DNA of 64,000 nt from Sellimonas caecigallum (lineage in GTDB: Bacteria > Bacillota > Clostridia > Lachnospirales > Lachnospiraceae), in contig NZ_CP173660.1 in NCBI RefSeq assembly GCF_045038405.1, positions 434,001 to 498,000 on the forward strand, read 5' to 3'. The position numbers and the translations under genes are program-made. Shown here piece after piece: positions 50,222 through 58,878 of this stretch; positions within the stretch are counted from its first letter, which is position 1; each line of letters begins with the position of its first letter. The notes under the pieces were generated by a model. That model saw only the letters and a program-made list of their open reading frames with translations. It did not search any database and had not been told where the DNA came from.

Positions 50222-51478
50222 TTATTCGACTCCAACGACACCGACAATCTCAACATCGTATTTGTAAAAAGTCTCCATTTCTTGTTTAATTTCTGATTTG
50301 ATTGTTCTTCCGATTACTTCGACAAGAACCACTTCACCAATTTCCTTTGGATAATCTTTTCCAGAAATAAGTGGAGAAGGTACAAACAAAAACCGTTCTT
50401 TTCCTTCTCTTGCATTCAAACATTTACTCAGCGCTCTGGCAGTTTTTTCTCCTTCATTCGCACAAATCGCTATTTTTCTGTCATCACTGTATTTCATATG
50501 AACATCAGACAGGATGATATCAGCCAGTGTCCCCATATCGGAAAATGCCGTCTTATTTCCTTCCAGCCCTGCGATTGCTTTACGGATTAGTCTGCTAACC
50601 ACTCCGCCCTTCTTTGCGTAGTAAAGCCCATATGTTCGCAAATCAACAAACTGAAGCTGTCTCCATACGATAATCTTTCTTGACATCATATACATCAAAA
50701 ATACAATGACCAGGGAAACCACAACACCCAGCACTACTCCCCAGACACATCCTTTGATTGTCTGCACGATTACCGTACGCATGGACATAGTAGAGACAGA
50801 TGTACTTCCAGCTCCGGCGTTCCTTGTCGGGGAAGCCCCAGCTGAGATATCAGGGAGATCATAACGAATAGCTTCTGAAACTTTTGAATATTCAAAATCT
50901 GGATACTGCTCTCCTACTCTCGCTGTAAGCATCTGTTCATAGTCATTTACTACTTCTTTTGAAAAATCTTGGTTCAGGGAATAGAATCCGATTGTGACGT
51001 AATTCTCATTAACCGTGACGTTGAACTGTCTGCGGAAATCGTATTCCACATATTCGTAATTCTTTTCCTTATCAAGAATATATCCATACTGAGACATCTG
51101 TTTTCTCATCTCATCGCCATACACTTTGGCCTGCTCAAAATATTTTGCATGCATTTCTTCCATGATAGTTTCATCATTTTTCAAAGCATTGTACGCGTAT
51201 GCGATTTCTTTGCCCCTGTCTATGCCAGTCTCTCCTACCACCTCGTAATTCGGCCCGACATTGATACTGATCTCCGCCCAGCATTTCAGCGGCTCCGAAA
51301 CTGTCGCTTCCTGAGTTGGTTGTGCAGGCTGGTTCTGCTGTGCTTTATATGTTCCGTAAAGATCCTTAAAACGGATCCCTGCGAATCCAATCGTTGCAAT
51401 ACAGATAACAAGAATGACCAGCTTCAGCTTTCGCATAATATAAGCAATAAAATCATTCAAATCGTAAAAATTTTCCAT
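50222..51478 (-). CDS. Wzz-type chain-length regulator with degenerate P-loop tail
   Basis: 418 aa. Helix 1 about 18-34 (LKLVILVICIATIGFAG) and helix 2 about 237-262 (GVVLGVVVSLVIVFLMYMM) enclose an extracytoplasmic domain, as in Wzz/CpsC. The cytoplasmic tail (from 335) reads KIAICANEGEKTARALS, VVLVEVIGRTIKSEI and VEIVGVVGVE, the strand pattern of a BY-kinase (CpsD) P-loop fold but without a proper Walker A (GxxxxGKT) or Asp motifs. Likely controls polymer length without kinase activity (inference). AAGGGG before the ATG. Confidence 0.8.
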   Translation of the reverse strand: MENFYDLNDFIAYIMRKLKLVILVICIATIGFAGIRFKDLYGTYKAQQNQPAQPTQEATVSEPLKCWAEISINVGPNYEVVGETGIDRGKEIAYAYNALKNDETIMEEMHAKYFEQAKVYGDEMRKQMSQYGYILDKEKNYEYVEYDFRRQFNVTVNENYVTIGFYSLNQDFSKEVVNDYEQMLTARVGEQYPDFEYSKVSEAIRYDLPDISAGASPTRNAGAGSTSVSTMSMRTVIVQTIKGCVWGVVLGVVVSLVIVFLMYMMSRKIIVWRQLQFVDLRTYGLYYAKKGGVVSRLIRKAIAGLEGNKTAFSDMGTLADIILSDVHMKYSDDRKIAICANEGEKTARALSKCLNAREGKERFLFVPSPLISGKDYPKEIGEVVLVEVIGRTIKSEIKQEMETFYKYDVEIVGVVGVE

Positions 51479-51494
51479 ATACCTGTCCCCTTTC

Positions 51495-52625
51495 CTATAA
51501 TACTCCCTCTATCCTCTTTGCCACGATCTCTGCTGCATGACCTGTCTCCCGGTACCCAAGGAATTTGTGATGCTCTTTTATCTTTTCATTGTTCTTGTTC
51601 TCATCAAACGAACAGATAAGACTCTGAAGCTCTTCGTTTGTTTTTGCAAGCGGAAATGCCCATGTCTCTGGATCCGTATAAAAATTTCTCTCCCGGCTGT
51701 ATTCTTCCAAATCCGGCACAAAGAGAAAGCCAGGCCGAAACATCAGGGAATAATCCCATATTGTAGAAGAATAGTCCGTAATAAAAACATCTGATGCCAG
51801 AAGAAGTTCCTGCATATCCGGATAATCACTGGCATTGATGCAGCCATCATATTTTGCTTTTTTGACAAAATGATGTTTCCGCATCAAAAATACCCATTCT
51901 CCTCCAAAACGTTTCCTGAGAGCTTCCAGACATCCTTCTGTATCCAGCTCAGAAGTGAATTTGGCACTCTGTTCCTCGCCCCGATATGTAGGCGCAAAAA
52001 GCACAATCTTTTTCCCTTCCTGGATACCAAAATAGTTTCTGACTTTATTGAGAATCTCTTCTTTCCGACCTGCCAGCAGAAGATCATTTCGCGGCATTCC
52101 ACACTCAAGAAACCGTTTCTTCGGGACCATCTTTGCTGTTGTCATAACCTCAGAAAATTTCCTGCTGCTGGACAAAAATACATCCGTCTGCCTTCCACAT
52201 ATTTGATTGATCTTGAGATCCACCGTGTGCTGATCCGTGATAAAATCCACTCCTGATCTTTTGTATGCACCGCCCCCATGCCAGGTGTTGATAAACATCT
52301 GAGATTTTCTCTTAGGCAGAAAGCTTCCGAATCCATCATTGCTGATCAGCACTCTCGATGTCAGCATGAAGTAAAGATCTTTCAAAGTTCCAGGTTTCAC
52401 ATATGTAGTATCCTTTTCCTGCGATACTCCGTCATACTGCCATACATATTCGTATTTTTCCGGATACTTTGTTTTTAAGTACTTGTAAATATATAGAGGA
52501 TTGCATCTGATCCCGCTTCCTCGGTCTGCGGACAAATAGATTCTATTTTTCTTTACTGGTACGAGATAGAATGCCCTTAACCCAATCCGGCAGGCATATA
52601 TCATCATCAATTTCAGATATTTCAC
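51495..52625 (-). CDS. CDP-glycerol glycerophosphotransferase family protein (TagB/TagF-like)
   Basis: 376 aa, GTG start with AGGAG 9 nt upstream. Glyphos_transf motifs: YLSADRGSGIRCNPLYIYKYL, WHGGGAYKRSG, VLFAPTYRGEEQ, KHHFVKKA and DVFITDYSSTIWDYSL. This family moves glycerol- or ribitol-phosphate from a CDP-polyol to a membrane-bound acceptor. With the TarI-like cytidylyltransferase in the same operon it suggests polyol-phosphate in the polymer. Confidence 0.87.
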   Translation of the reverse strand: MKYLKLMMIYACRIGLRAFYLVPVKKNRIYLSADRGSGIRCNPLYIYKYLKTKYPEKYEYVWQYDGVSQEKDTTYVKPGTLKDLYFMLTSRVLISNDGFGSFLPKRKSQMFINTWHGGGAYKRSGVDFITDQHTVDLKINQICGRQTDVFLSSSRKFSEVMTTAKMVPKKRFLECGMPRNDLLLAGRKEEILNKVRNYFGIQEGKKIVLFAPTYRGEEQSAKFTSELDTEGCLEALRKRFGGEWVFLMRKHHFVKKAKYDGCINASDYPDMQELLLASDVFITDYSSTIWDYSLMFRPGFLFVPDLEEYSRERNFYTDPETWAFPLAKTNEELQSLICSFDENKNNEKIKEHHKFLGYRETGHAAEIVAKRIEGVL

Positions 52626-52638
52626 TCTTTCACTCTCC

Positions 52639-53712
52639 TTACCTCTTCTGTTTTAATACTGAAAAAATCATTGGAAGTGAATTCTTACAGATAAATATCA
52701 CTCTGCCGAGCAGAAGAATACCTGATACACATCCTGTTTTCAATACGCCGATCATAACTGCCAAAAGCTTACCGTCCGACTTTGCATACGGCAGCAGTTC
52801 TTTGAGAAGAGGTTCCTTTAACAGAGTACGAACCCACTTTCTCCTTCCTTTATGCGACATTTCTGCCCTTTTATCACAATTGCGCTGGATGGCGGAAAAG
52901 ATATAACGCACATACAATGCACCAAGCACACTTTTCACGCCGCTCTCACACATTCCCCATTTCTGATATTGCTTATAGATCAAATCGATTCTTTTGCGAT
53001 GCAGTTTATAGTAATCAGAGACAAACTTGGACGTCAGGCTATTATCCATTCTTTTGTTGTAATGATAGCCGCAGAATGGGAGTACATTCATTTTTCTGAT
53101 ATGCATACAGAAATTCACATTGAAAAGGATATCTTCAATCAACGTGATTTTTTCAAACTGAAGTCCTATCTTGTTTAAATAGTCCAAGTCGTACATCTTA
53201 TTCCACGCGTATCCGTACAACGTTTGTTTTTCCAGATCGATGACTTTTCTGCGGAGTTCCTCCTTGTTTTCGTAAATTTCACGTTTAGGACAGATTACTT
53301 CACTGTGATGGAGTCTGTCTTTCTCATCGTAATAGTCCTCCGTCAGACCAAAAAGAATCAGTTCAGCCGGATTTTCTTTTACTGAATCAAAAACCATCGC
53401 AAACAGGCTGTCTTCCACAAAATCATCTGAATCCATAAACCATATATATTTCCCGCTGGCATATGTCATCCCTGTATTTCTGGCCATACTAAGCCCTTTA
53501 TTTTCATTATGATGGACTGCCATGATCCTTTCATCGGATGCAGCCAGCTCCTCGCACAATTGCGGACATCCATCCGGAGAGCAGTCGTCTACCAAAATAA
53601 TTTCAAAATCCGTATATGTCTGCTTCAGTACACTGTCTACCGCCTTTTTTAAATGCTTTTCCACATTGTAGACCGGCATTACCACACTGATAAATGGTCT
53701 TCTCTCTTCCAT
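52639..53712 (-). CDS. Family 2 glycosyltransferase
   Basis: 357 aa. RPFISVVMPVYNVEKHLKKAVDSVLKQTY, LVDDCSPDGCPQLCEEL and ARNTGMTYASGKYIWFMDSDDF (DxD). The ATG at 53712 overlaps the stop of the upstream transferase (TAATG), implying coupling; GGCGGG lies 6 nt before. The open frame to 53811 lies within the previous gene and is not used. Cytosolic or peripheral. Confidence 0.88.
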   Translation of the reverse strand: MEERRPFISVVMPVYNVEKHLKKAVDSVLKQTYTDFEIILVDDCSPDGCPQLCEELAASDERIMAVHHNENKGLSMARNTGMTYASGKYIWFMDSDDFVEDSLFAMVFDSVKENPAELILFGLTEDYYDEKDRLHHSEVICPKREIYENKEELRRKVIDLEKQTLYGYAWNKMYDLDYLNKIGLQFEKITLIEDILFNVNFCMHIRKMNVLPFCGYHYNKRMDNSLTSKFVSDYYKLHRKRIDLIYKQYQKWGMCESGVKSVLGALYVRYIFSAIQRNCDKRAEMSHKGRRKWVRTLLKEPLLKELLPYAKSDGKLLAVMIGVLKTGCVSGILLLGRVIFICKNSLPMIFSVLKQKR

Positions 53713-54776
53713 TATCTTCCCGCCTTTAACTTCGTAAAGAGTTTTGTGTTTTTCGTTTTTACATATGTGATGACCTTTGCTTCCAAGTACGTAAGAACAG
53801 TGCTGTTCCATTTGATAGGCAGAAGCATCACTTTCATGTAGAAGGAATGTGGTCTTGCCACTTTGACCATCTTTTTGACTCTTGGATTTGCAAGCATCTT
53901 TTTGATTTCCTGTTTCTTTTCCTTTGTTGTCATCTCACATTTCGGATTTGTGATATTTTCCACGCACCCAACAAAACGTTCGATGTAACGTCTCGCAATC
54001 ATTTCTTTGCTTGCAGCATCCCCTACGTGCCATCCCTTGTACAAATCCAGCATCCAGCCATGCTCTTCCTCACGCTTTTCGTACATACCCGGCCGGTATG
54101 CTGCAGTCTCTGATTCTGAACGTGCTCTTAGGAAATGATAGTACTGTTTATGTGTTACCGTCACTCTCTCTACGTTTCGCACGATACTTACATTGAACGG
54201 GAAATCGTCCCAGAATGTTTTTGGAAAGCGAAGATTGTTGTCCATGATATACTTGGACTCAAACAGTTTGTTCCACGGTGTGTACAGGAGGTTCTTGTCA
54301 AACAATTTGTATGCGTTCCGGCGGAAAGACTCCTTATCCGGATACACTGCATCCTCTACAAAATAATCATCTGTCACATAGTTATCTTTGTCATAGTACG
54401 TATCGATAAAAAATCCGGCAACTACAAGCTGTGCATTGTCCCTCTTTGCAAGATTGTACATATCTTCCAGCATCGTCGGCTCTGCCCAGTCATCGGAATC
54501 CATGAAGTACATATATTCCCCTTTTGCGATTTCGATAGCCATATTTCTCGCGCTTGGAGCTCCGCCGTTTTCTTTGTGGATTACCTGGATCCTTTCATCT
54601 TTAGCAGCGTAAGCGTCGCAGATCTCGCCGCTTTTGTCCGGAGTACCGTCATCTACAATGAGAAATTCCCATTCTTTGAGTGTCTGCGCCTGGATACTTT
54701 CGATGGCCTTTCCCACATACTCTTCCACCTTATATACCGGCATGATAATACTAACTTTAATTTTGTTTTCTTCCAT
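53712..54776 (-). CDS. Family 2 glycosyltransferase
   Basis: 354 aa. KVSIIMPVYKVEEYVGKAIESIQAQT, LIVDDGTPDKSGEICDAY and ARNMAIEIAKGEYMYFMDSDDW (DxD). C-terminal region basic (MVKVARPHSFYMKVMLLPIKW). AGGAG 8 nt before the ATG; 11 bp after glf. Could be the galactofuranosyl- or rhamnosyltransferase, but this is not readable from sequence. Confidence 0.88.
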   Translation of the reverse strand: MEENKIKVSIIMPVYKVEEYVGKAIESIQAQTLKEWEFLIVDDGTPDKSGEICDAYAAKDERIQVIHKENGGAPSARNMAIEIAKGEYMYFMDSDDWAEPTMLEDMYNLAKRDNAQLVVAGFFIDTYYDKDNYVTDDYFVEDAVYPDKESFRRNAYKLFDKNLLYTPWNKLFESKYIMDNNLRFPKTFWDDFPFNVSIVRNVERVTVTHKQYYHFLRARSESETAAYRPGMYEKREEEHGWMLDLYKGWHVGDAASKEMIARRYIERFVGCVENITNPKCEMTTKEKKQEIKKMLANPRVKKMVKVARPHSFYMKVMLLPIKWNSTVLTYLEAKVITYVKTKNTKLFTKLKAGR

Positions 54777-54787
54777 AACGCGCTCTC

Positions 54788-55885
54788 CTATTGCAATTCT
54801 TTTTCCACAAGTCCGAATGCGGATTCGATGACCTTGTCCATATCATAATATTTATATTCCGCAAGCCTTCCGCCAAGAAGAATCTCCTCTTTGTCAGCCA
54901 GCTCTCTGTATTTCTGATAGAGTTCCTGATTTTTTTCATCGTTGACCGGATAGTATGGCTCCATACCTTCTTCCCAGTCTGTCGGATATTCTTTTGTGAT
55001 CACAGTCTTATCCTGTGTCCCGAATTCGAAATGTTTATGCTCGATCACTCTCGTGTACGGAGTCTCCCTGTCTGTGTAATTCACTACTGCAACTCCCTGA
55101 TGGTTTTTCTCATCAAGCACCTCTGTCTCAAACTTCAGGCTTCTGTATTCCAATTTGCCAAAGCAGTAGCCATAATACGCATCCAGCATCCCTGTATAGA
55201 GAACCTTTTCTCCAAGGGCGTTGTATTTTTCTTTGTTTTCATTATAGTCCACGCCAAGTTCCACATCGCAGCCTTCAAAAAGCGCGTTGATCAATACATT
55301 GTATCCTCCGATCGGAATTCCCTGATACAGATCGTTGAAATAATTGTTATCGTACGTATAGCGCACCGGGAGACGTTTGATGATGAATGCCGGAAGATTC
55401 TTGCAGTCTCTTCCCCACTGCTTTTCAGTGTACCCTTTGATGAGTTTTCGGTAAATATCTTCTCCAACAAGGCTGATGGCCTGCTCTTCCAGATTCTTCG
55501 GTTCTCCCTTCACTGCTGCTTTCTGTCTGCTGATGATCGCTTCTGCTTCTGCCGGAGTCGCTACACCCCACATTTTGCTGAATGTATTCATGTTGAACGG
55601 CATATTATAAATTTCCCCTTTATAGTTGGCGATCGGGGAATTTGTGTAACGGTTGAATTCTACAAGAGAATTGACAAAATCCCACACTTTTCGGTTGCTT
55701 GTATGGAAAATATGGGCTCCGTATTTGTGTACATGGATTCCTTCCATATCTTCACAATAGAGATTTCCTCCAAGTGTTTCCCGTTTTTCCACGATAAGAC
55801 ATGTTTTCCCTGCTTTTCTTGCAAAATATGCAAATGTCCCGGCAAACAGCCCGCCTCCAACAATGACATAATCATATTTTTTCAT
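54788..55885 (-). CDS. glf: UDP-galactopyranose mutase
   Basis: 365 aa flavoenzyme converting UDP-galactopyranose to UDP-galactofuranose. FAD motif YDYVIVGGGLFAGTFAYFA, ETLGGNLYCEDMEGIHVHKYGAHIFHTS, KQWGRDCKNLPAFIIKRLPVRYTYDNNYFNDLYQGIP and GGRLAEYKYYDMD. All core motifs are intact. It implies Galf in the polymer. Second gene of the operon, between the initiating transferase and the first GT2. Confidence 0.95.
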   Translation of the reverse strand: MKKYDYVIVGGGLFAGTFAYFARKAGKTCLIVEKRETLGGNLYCEDMEGIHVHKYGAHIFHTSNRKVWDFVNSLVEFNRYTNSPIANYKGEIYNMPFNMNTFSKMWGVATPAEAEAIISRQKAAVKGEPKNLEEQAISLVGEDIYRKLIKGYTEKQWGRDCKNLPAFIIKRLPVRYTYDNNYFNDLYQGIPIGGYNVLINALFEGCDVELGVDYNENKEKYNALGEKVLYTGMLDAYYGYCFGKLEYRSLKFETEVLDEKNHQGVAVVNYTDRETPYTRVIEHKHFEFGTQDKTVITKEYPTDWEEGMEPYYPVNDEKNQELYQKYRELADKEEILLGGRLAEYKYYDMDKVIESAFGLVEKELQ

Positions 55886-55889
55886 ACTT

Positions 55890-57272
55890 TTATTCCTCGC
55901 TCTCCGCTTTTTTAAATATATATTTTCTTGTTTCGTTTGTCTTAAATGCTTCCGTACTGTCTGACTTCAAAAGTACGATGGCAGTCTGAAAAATAAGCTG
56001 GATATCTCTCAATATATTGAACTGTTCAATGTACATCATGTCCATGATCAGTTTATCTTTTGGGGATGTATTGTATTTCCCTGCAATCTGGGCGTAACCG
56101 GTTAAACCAGCTTTTACCCGGAGTCGATATCGGAACTCCGGAAGTTCTTTTTCGTATGCTTCCACATTTTCCAGCATTTCAGGACGCGGGCCGACAAAAC
56201 TCATATCGCCTTTCAGGATGTTGATCAACTGCGGAAGCTCGTCCATCCGGATTTTTCGCAGGATTTTTCCAGGTTTTGTGATACGGTCATCATCGTCAGT
56301 AACCGAACGGTTTTCCACATTCTCTTTCATCGTGCGGAATTTATACACTTCAAAAACACGTCCGTTCAATGTCGCACGTTTCTGTTTGAAGAAAATATGT
56401 CCCCCGTCGTATGCTTTGATAGCAATGGCACTCACGATCCAAATCGGAGATGTCAATATTCCAAGAATGATAGCCAAAGACATGTCCAAAAGTTTTTTCA
56501 TGACACGCTGCTCCATTGTCCAGGCCTTTACATTGGCATTCAATACAGACACATCGTCCAGAAGATAATACTTGGCACTCATCTCTACAATGTCCTCAAT
56601 CTCCGGGTTGAAATAAATGTTGATCTTGTTTTTGTAACAGTATCTTACAATCTCACCCCGATACTTCAGCGGCACATCATGGATAAAGACCGTATCTGCC
56701 TTGCTTACTGTATCCAACAGATTTTTGTCTCTGTAATCCATAATATAGTCAATCTTATACTGTTTTTTGTATTTCAGTATTCCTCTTACGATATTGTCCA
56801 GACTTTCCTGGGAAGAAGTTACAATACAGCAGCTTTCCGGTTTGTGGATCGCAAAGAAAAGCGCATTCCCTCCATATGCAAAAATAATAATAATGATAAG
56901 CTGCACGACAAAACTGATAGCAAGAGAGCCGATACTGTCAAGTCGGAAGGCATAAATACTCGGTGTGATCGTATTCATGATCATCAGCTGAATGTACGTT
57001 ACAATATCTGTAAACAAAACTGCAAGAGCAAGGGAATAGATAATAGGCTTACTCTTTCTTCTGCCCACATCAAATTTTCCGTATATGCTCAAAAACAGGA
57101 GCCCTACGATGCAGAATGTGGAAAATGTAATTCCCATCGTTCTGGAAAGTATGATCAGTGTTGGATTCTCTCTTGCCATGATCAGCATGAAAGTCCCCAT
57201 GAGTAAGATGTATAATACCAGTTTGATCATAAGCCACATTGTGGACTCAAATTTCTTCAATTCTCTTTTCAT
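55890..57272 (-). CDS. Undecaprenyl-phosphate sugar phosphotransferase (initiating transferase)
   Basis: 460 aa from the ATG at 57272 (GAGG 6 nt upstream; a GTG four codons earlier overlaps the ribosome site). Five N-terminal helices with a CoA-binding-like middle domain, then the polyprenyl transferase domain: DMSLAIILGILTSPIWIVSAIAIK, FFKQKRATLNGRVFEVYKFRTM, LRKIRMDELPQLINILKGDMSFVGPRPE and RLRVKAGLTGYAQIAGKYN. It transfers the first sugar-phosphate to undecaprenyl phosphate. First gene after the promoter at 57304-57332. Confidence 0.93.
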   Translation of the reverse strand: MKRELKKFESTMWLMIKLVLYILLMGTFMLIMARENPTLIILSRTMGITFSTFCIVGLLFLSIYGKFDVGRRKSKPIIYSLALAVLFTDIVTYIQLMIMNTITPSIYAFRLDSIGSLAISFVVQLIIIIIFAYGGNALFFAIHKPESCCIVTSSQESLDNIVRGILKYKKQYKIDYIMDYRDKNLLDTVSKADTVFIHDVPLKYRGEIVRYCYKNKINIYFNPEIEDIVEMSAKYYLLDDVSVLNANVKAWTMEQRVMKKLLDMSLAIILGILTSPIWIVSAIAIKAYDGGHIFFKQKRATLNGRVFEVYKFRTMKENVENRSVTDDDDRITKPGKILRKIRMDELPQLINILKGDMSFVGPRPEMLENVEAYEKELPEFRYRLRVKAGLTGYAQIAGKYNTSPKDKLIMDMMYIEQFNILRDIQLIFQTAIVLLKSDSTEAFKTNETRKYIFKKAESEE

Positions 57273-57303
57273 AGTATACCTCACCTGCCTACAAACTCTC
57301 TAT

Positions 57304-57332
57304 ATTATATAAGATTTCCTATCTTTCCGCAA
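57304..57332 (-). promoter_or_regulatory. Promoter of the surface polysaccharide operon
   Basis: Minus-strand TTGCGG (57332-57327), 17-bp spacer, consensus TATAAT (57309-57304). Transcript start expected about 25 nt before the initiating transferase. Confidence 0.82.
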
Positions 57333-57389
57333 GTTCTTACATCTTAAAAATTTCTTATCGTGTAATATTTTCGTAATAATTTGTTAAAA

Positions 57390-57430
57390 AGAAAGAGGAA
57401 ATGTCCGATTTTCCGGTCATTTCCTCTTCA
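57390..57430 (-). terminator. rfbBACD terminator
   Basis: 11-bp perfect stem AAGAGGAAATG / CATTTCCTCTT (57393-57428) with inner CCG/CGG, then T-rich sequence on the minus strand, 12 bp after the rfbD stop. Confidence 0.88.
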
Positions 57431-57441
57431 TTTTTCCTTTT

Positions 57442-58284
57442 TTATCGGATAATGTCAAGATAACGCTGCAGCGCATCTTGCCAATCCGGAAGACGTTTAA
57501 ATCCATTTTCTGTAAGTTTGTCCTTGTTCATACGACTGTTATGAGGACGTTTTGCTTTTGCCGGAAATTCTTCGCTTGTAACCGGATGAACATTCACATC
57601 CATTCCTGCCTGGCGGAAAATCTCCTCTGCAAATTCATACCATGTGCAGAGTCCTTCGTTTGTCGCATGGTATCTTCCGTATTTTTCCGTCTCGATCATG
57701 TCCACAAGAAGACGGGCAAGATCATACGTATAAGTAGGAGATCCGATCTGATCATTTACGACATTGATATCTTTATGCGTCTCTCCGAGTTTGAGCATTG
57801 TCTTGATGAAATTCTTTCCGTTGACGCCGAACACCCATGCAATCCTTACCGTGAAGAACTTCTCCACGTATTTTTCTACTGCCAGCTCGCCCTCGTACTT
57901 TGTGACACCGTATACATTAAGCGGCTCTCTTTCGTCATCCGGCTCCCACGGACGATCTCCTTCTCCGTTAAACACATAGTCTGTGCTGAGATAAAGCATT
58001 TTTGCATCGATCTCTCTGGCGATTTTGGCGATATTTTCCGTCCCTTCCGCATTAATCTTCCGGCACAGATCAATATTGTCCTCCGCAGCATCCACCGCTG
58101 TGTAAGCAGCGCAGTGGATGACTGCATCCGGCTTTTCAGCCGTCATAACCTTACGGACGATCCCTGCGTCCGTAATGTCCATCTCTTCCACATCCGTCCC
58201 GACAGCAGTGTGTCCTCTTTTTACAAGCTCATTTACAACATCATGTCCCAGCTGTCCTTTGACGCCTGTTACCAATACTTTCAT
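57442..58284 (-). CDS. rfbD: dTDP-4-dehydrorhamnose reductase
   Basis: 280 aa SDR making dTDP-L-rhamnose, last step. MKVLVTGVKGQLGHDVVNEL (NADPH motif), HCAAYTAVDAAEDN, YLSTDYVFNGEGDRPWEPDD, YGVTKYEGE (YxxxK). AGGAG 8 nt before the ATG. Last gene of rfbBACD. Confidence 0.95.
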   Translation of the reverse strand: MKVLVTGVKGQLGHDVVNELVKRGHTAVGTDVEEMDITDAGIVRKVMTAEKPDAVIHCAAYTAVDAAEDNIDLCRKINAEGTENIAKIAREIDAKMLYLSTDYVFNGEGDRPWEPDDEREPLNVYGVTKYEGELAVEKYVEKFFTVRIAWVFGVNGKNFIKTMLKLGETHKDINVVNDQIGSPTYTYDLARLLVDMIETEKYGRYHATNEGLCTWYEFAEEIFRQAGMDVNVHPVTSEEFPAKAKRPHNSRMNKDKLTENGFKRLPDWQDALQRYLDIIR

Positions 58285-58311
58285 ACTCCGGTCTCCTTTT
58301 GATTCTTTTCC

Positions 58312-58863
58312 TTATTTTCTGAACTCTTTGATTCCCGGCCATTTCTGGTCTTTTTCTGAAAGAATCAGCTCCATTCCTTCCGGTATCGGCCATTCCACGC
58401 CGATATCAGGGTCATTCCATGCCAGTCCGCCCTCGTCGTTCGGATGGTAGAAATCAGTGCATTTATACGCAAATTCGGCAACATCGGAAAGAACGACGAA
58501 TCCGTGTGCGAAATTTTTTGGAATAAAAAACTGTTTTTTGTTCTCTGCGGACAGGACTACTCCATACCACTGTCCAAATGTCTCAGATCCTTCTCTGAGA
58601 TCCACGGCCACATCAAACACTTCTCCGCTTATCACACGCACCAGTTTGTCCTGCGGATAGTTGATCTGGAAATGAAGACCTCTAAGGACTCCTTTTTTGG
58701 AGCAGGACTGATTGTCCTGCACAAATTCCATATCGATGCCCGCCTCTTTATAATCGTTGAAATTATATGTTTCCATAAAATAGCCTCTGTCATCGCCGAA
58801 CACAGTCGGTTCGATCACTTTCAGCCCTTTGATAGGACATTCTGTCACTTTGATCTTTCCCAT
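58312..58863 (-). CDS. rfbC: dTDP-4-dehydrorhamnose 3,5-epimerase
   Basis: 183 aa cupin. VFGDDRGYFMETYN, FVQDNQSCSKKGVLRGLHFQ (catalytic His), VFDVAVDLREGSETFGQW, IPKNFAHGFVVLSD and YKCTDFYHPNDEGGLAWNDP. Standard length and motifs. Third enzyme of the pathway; 27 bp before rfbD. Confidence 0.96.
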   Translation of the reverse strand: MGKIKVTECPIKGLKVIEPTVFGDDRGYFMETYNFNDYKEAGIDMEFVQDNQSCSKKGVLRGLHFQINYPQDKLVRVISGEVFDVAVDLREGSETFGQWYGVVLSAENKKQFFIPKNFAHGFVVLSDVAEFAYKCTDFYHPNDEGGLAWNDPDIGVEWPIPEGMELILSEKDQKWPGIKEFRK

Positions 58864-58878
58864 TTTGCTTCTCCTTTA

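Noticed and set aside
54791..55915. Plus-strand frame of 374 codons
   Set aside because: Antisense shadow of glf, whose catalytic motifs are clear.
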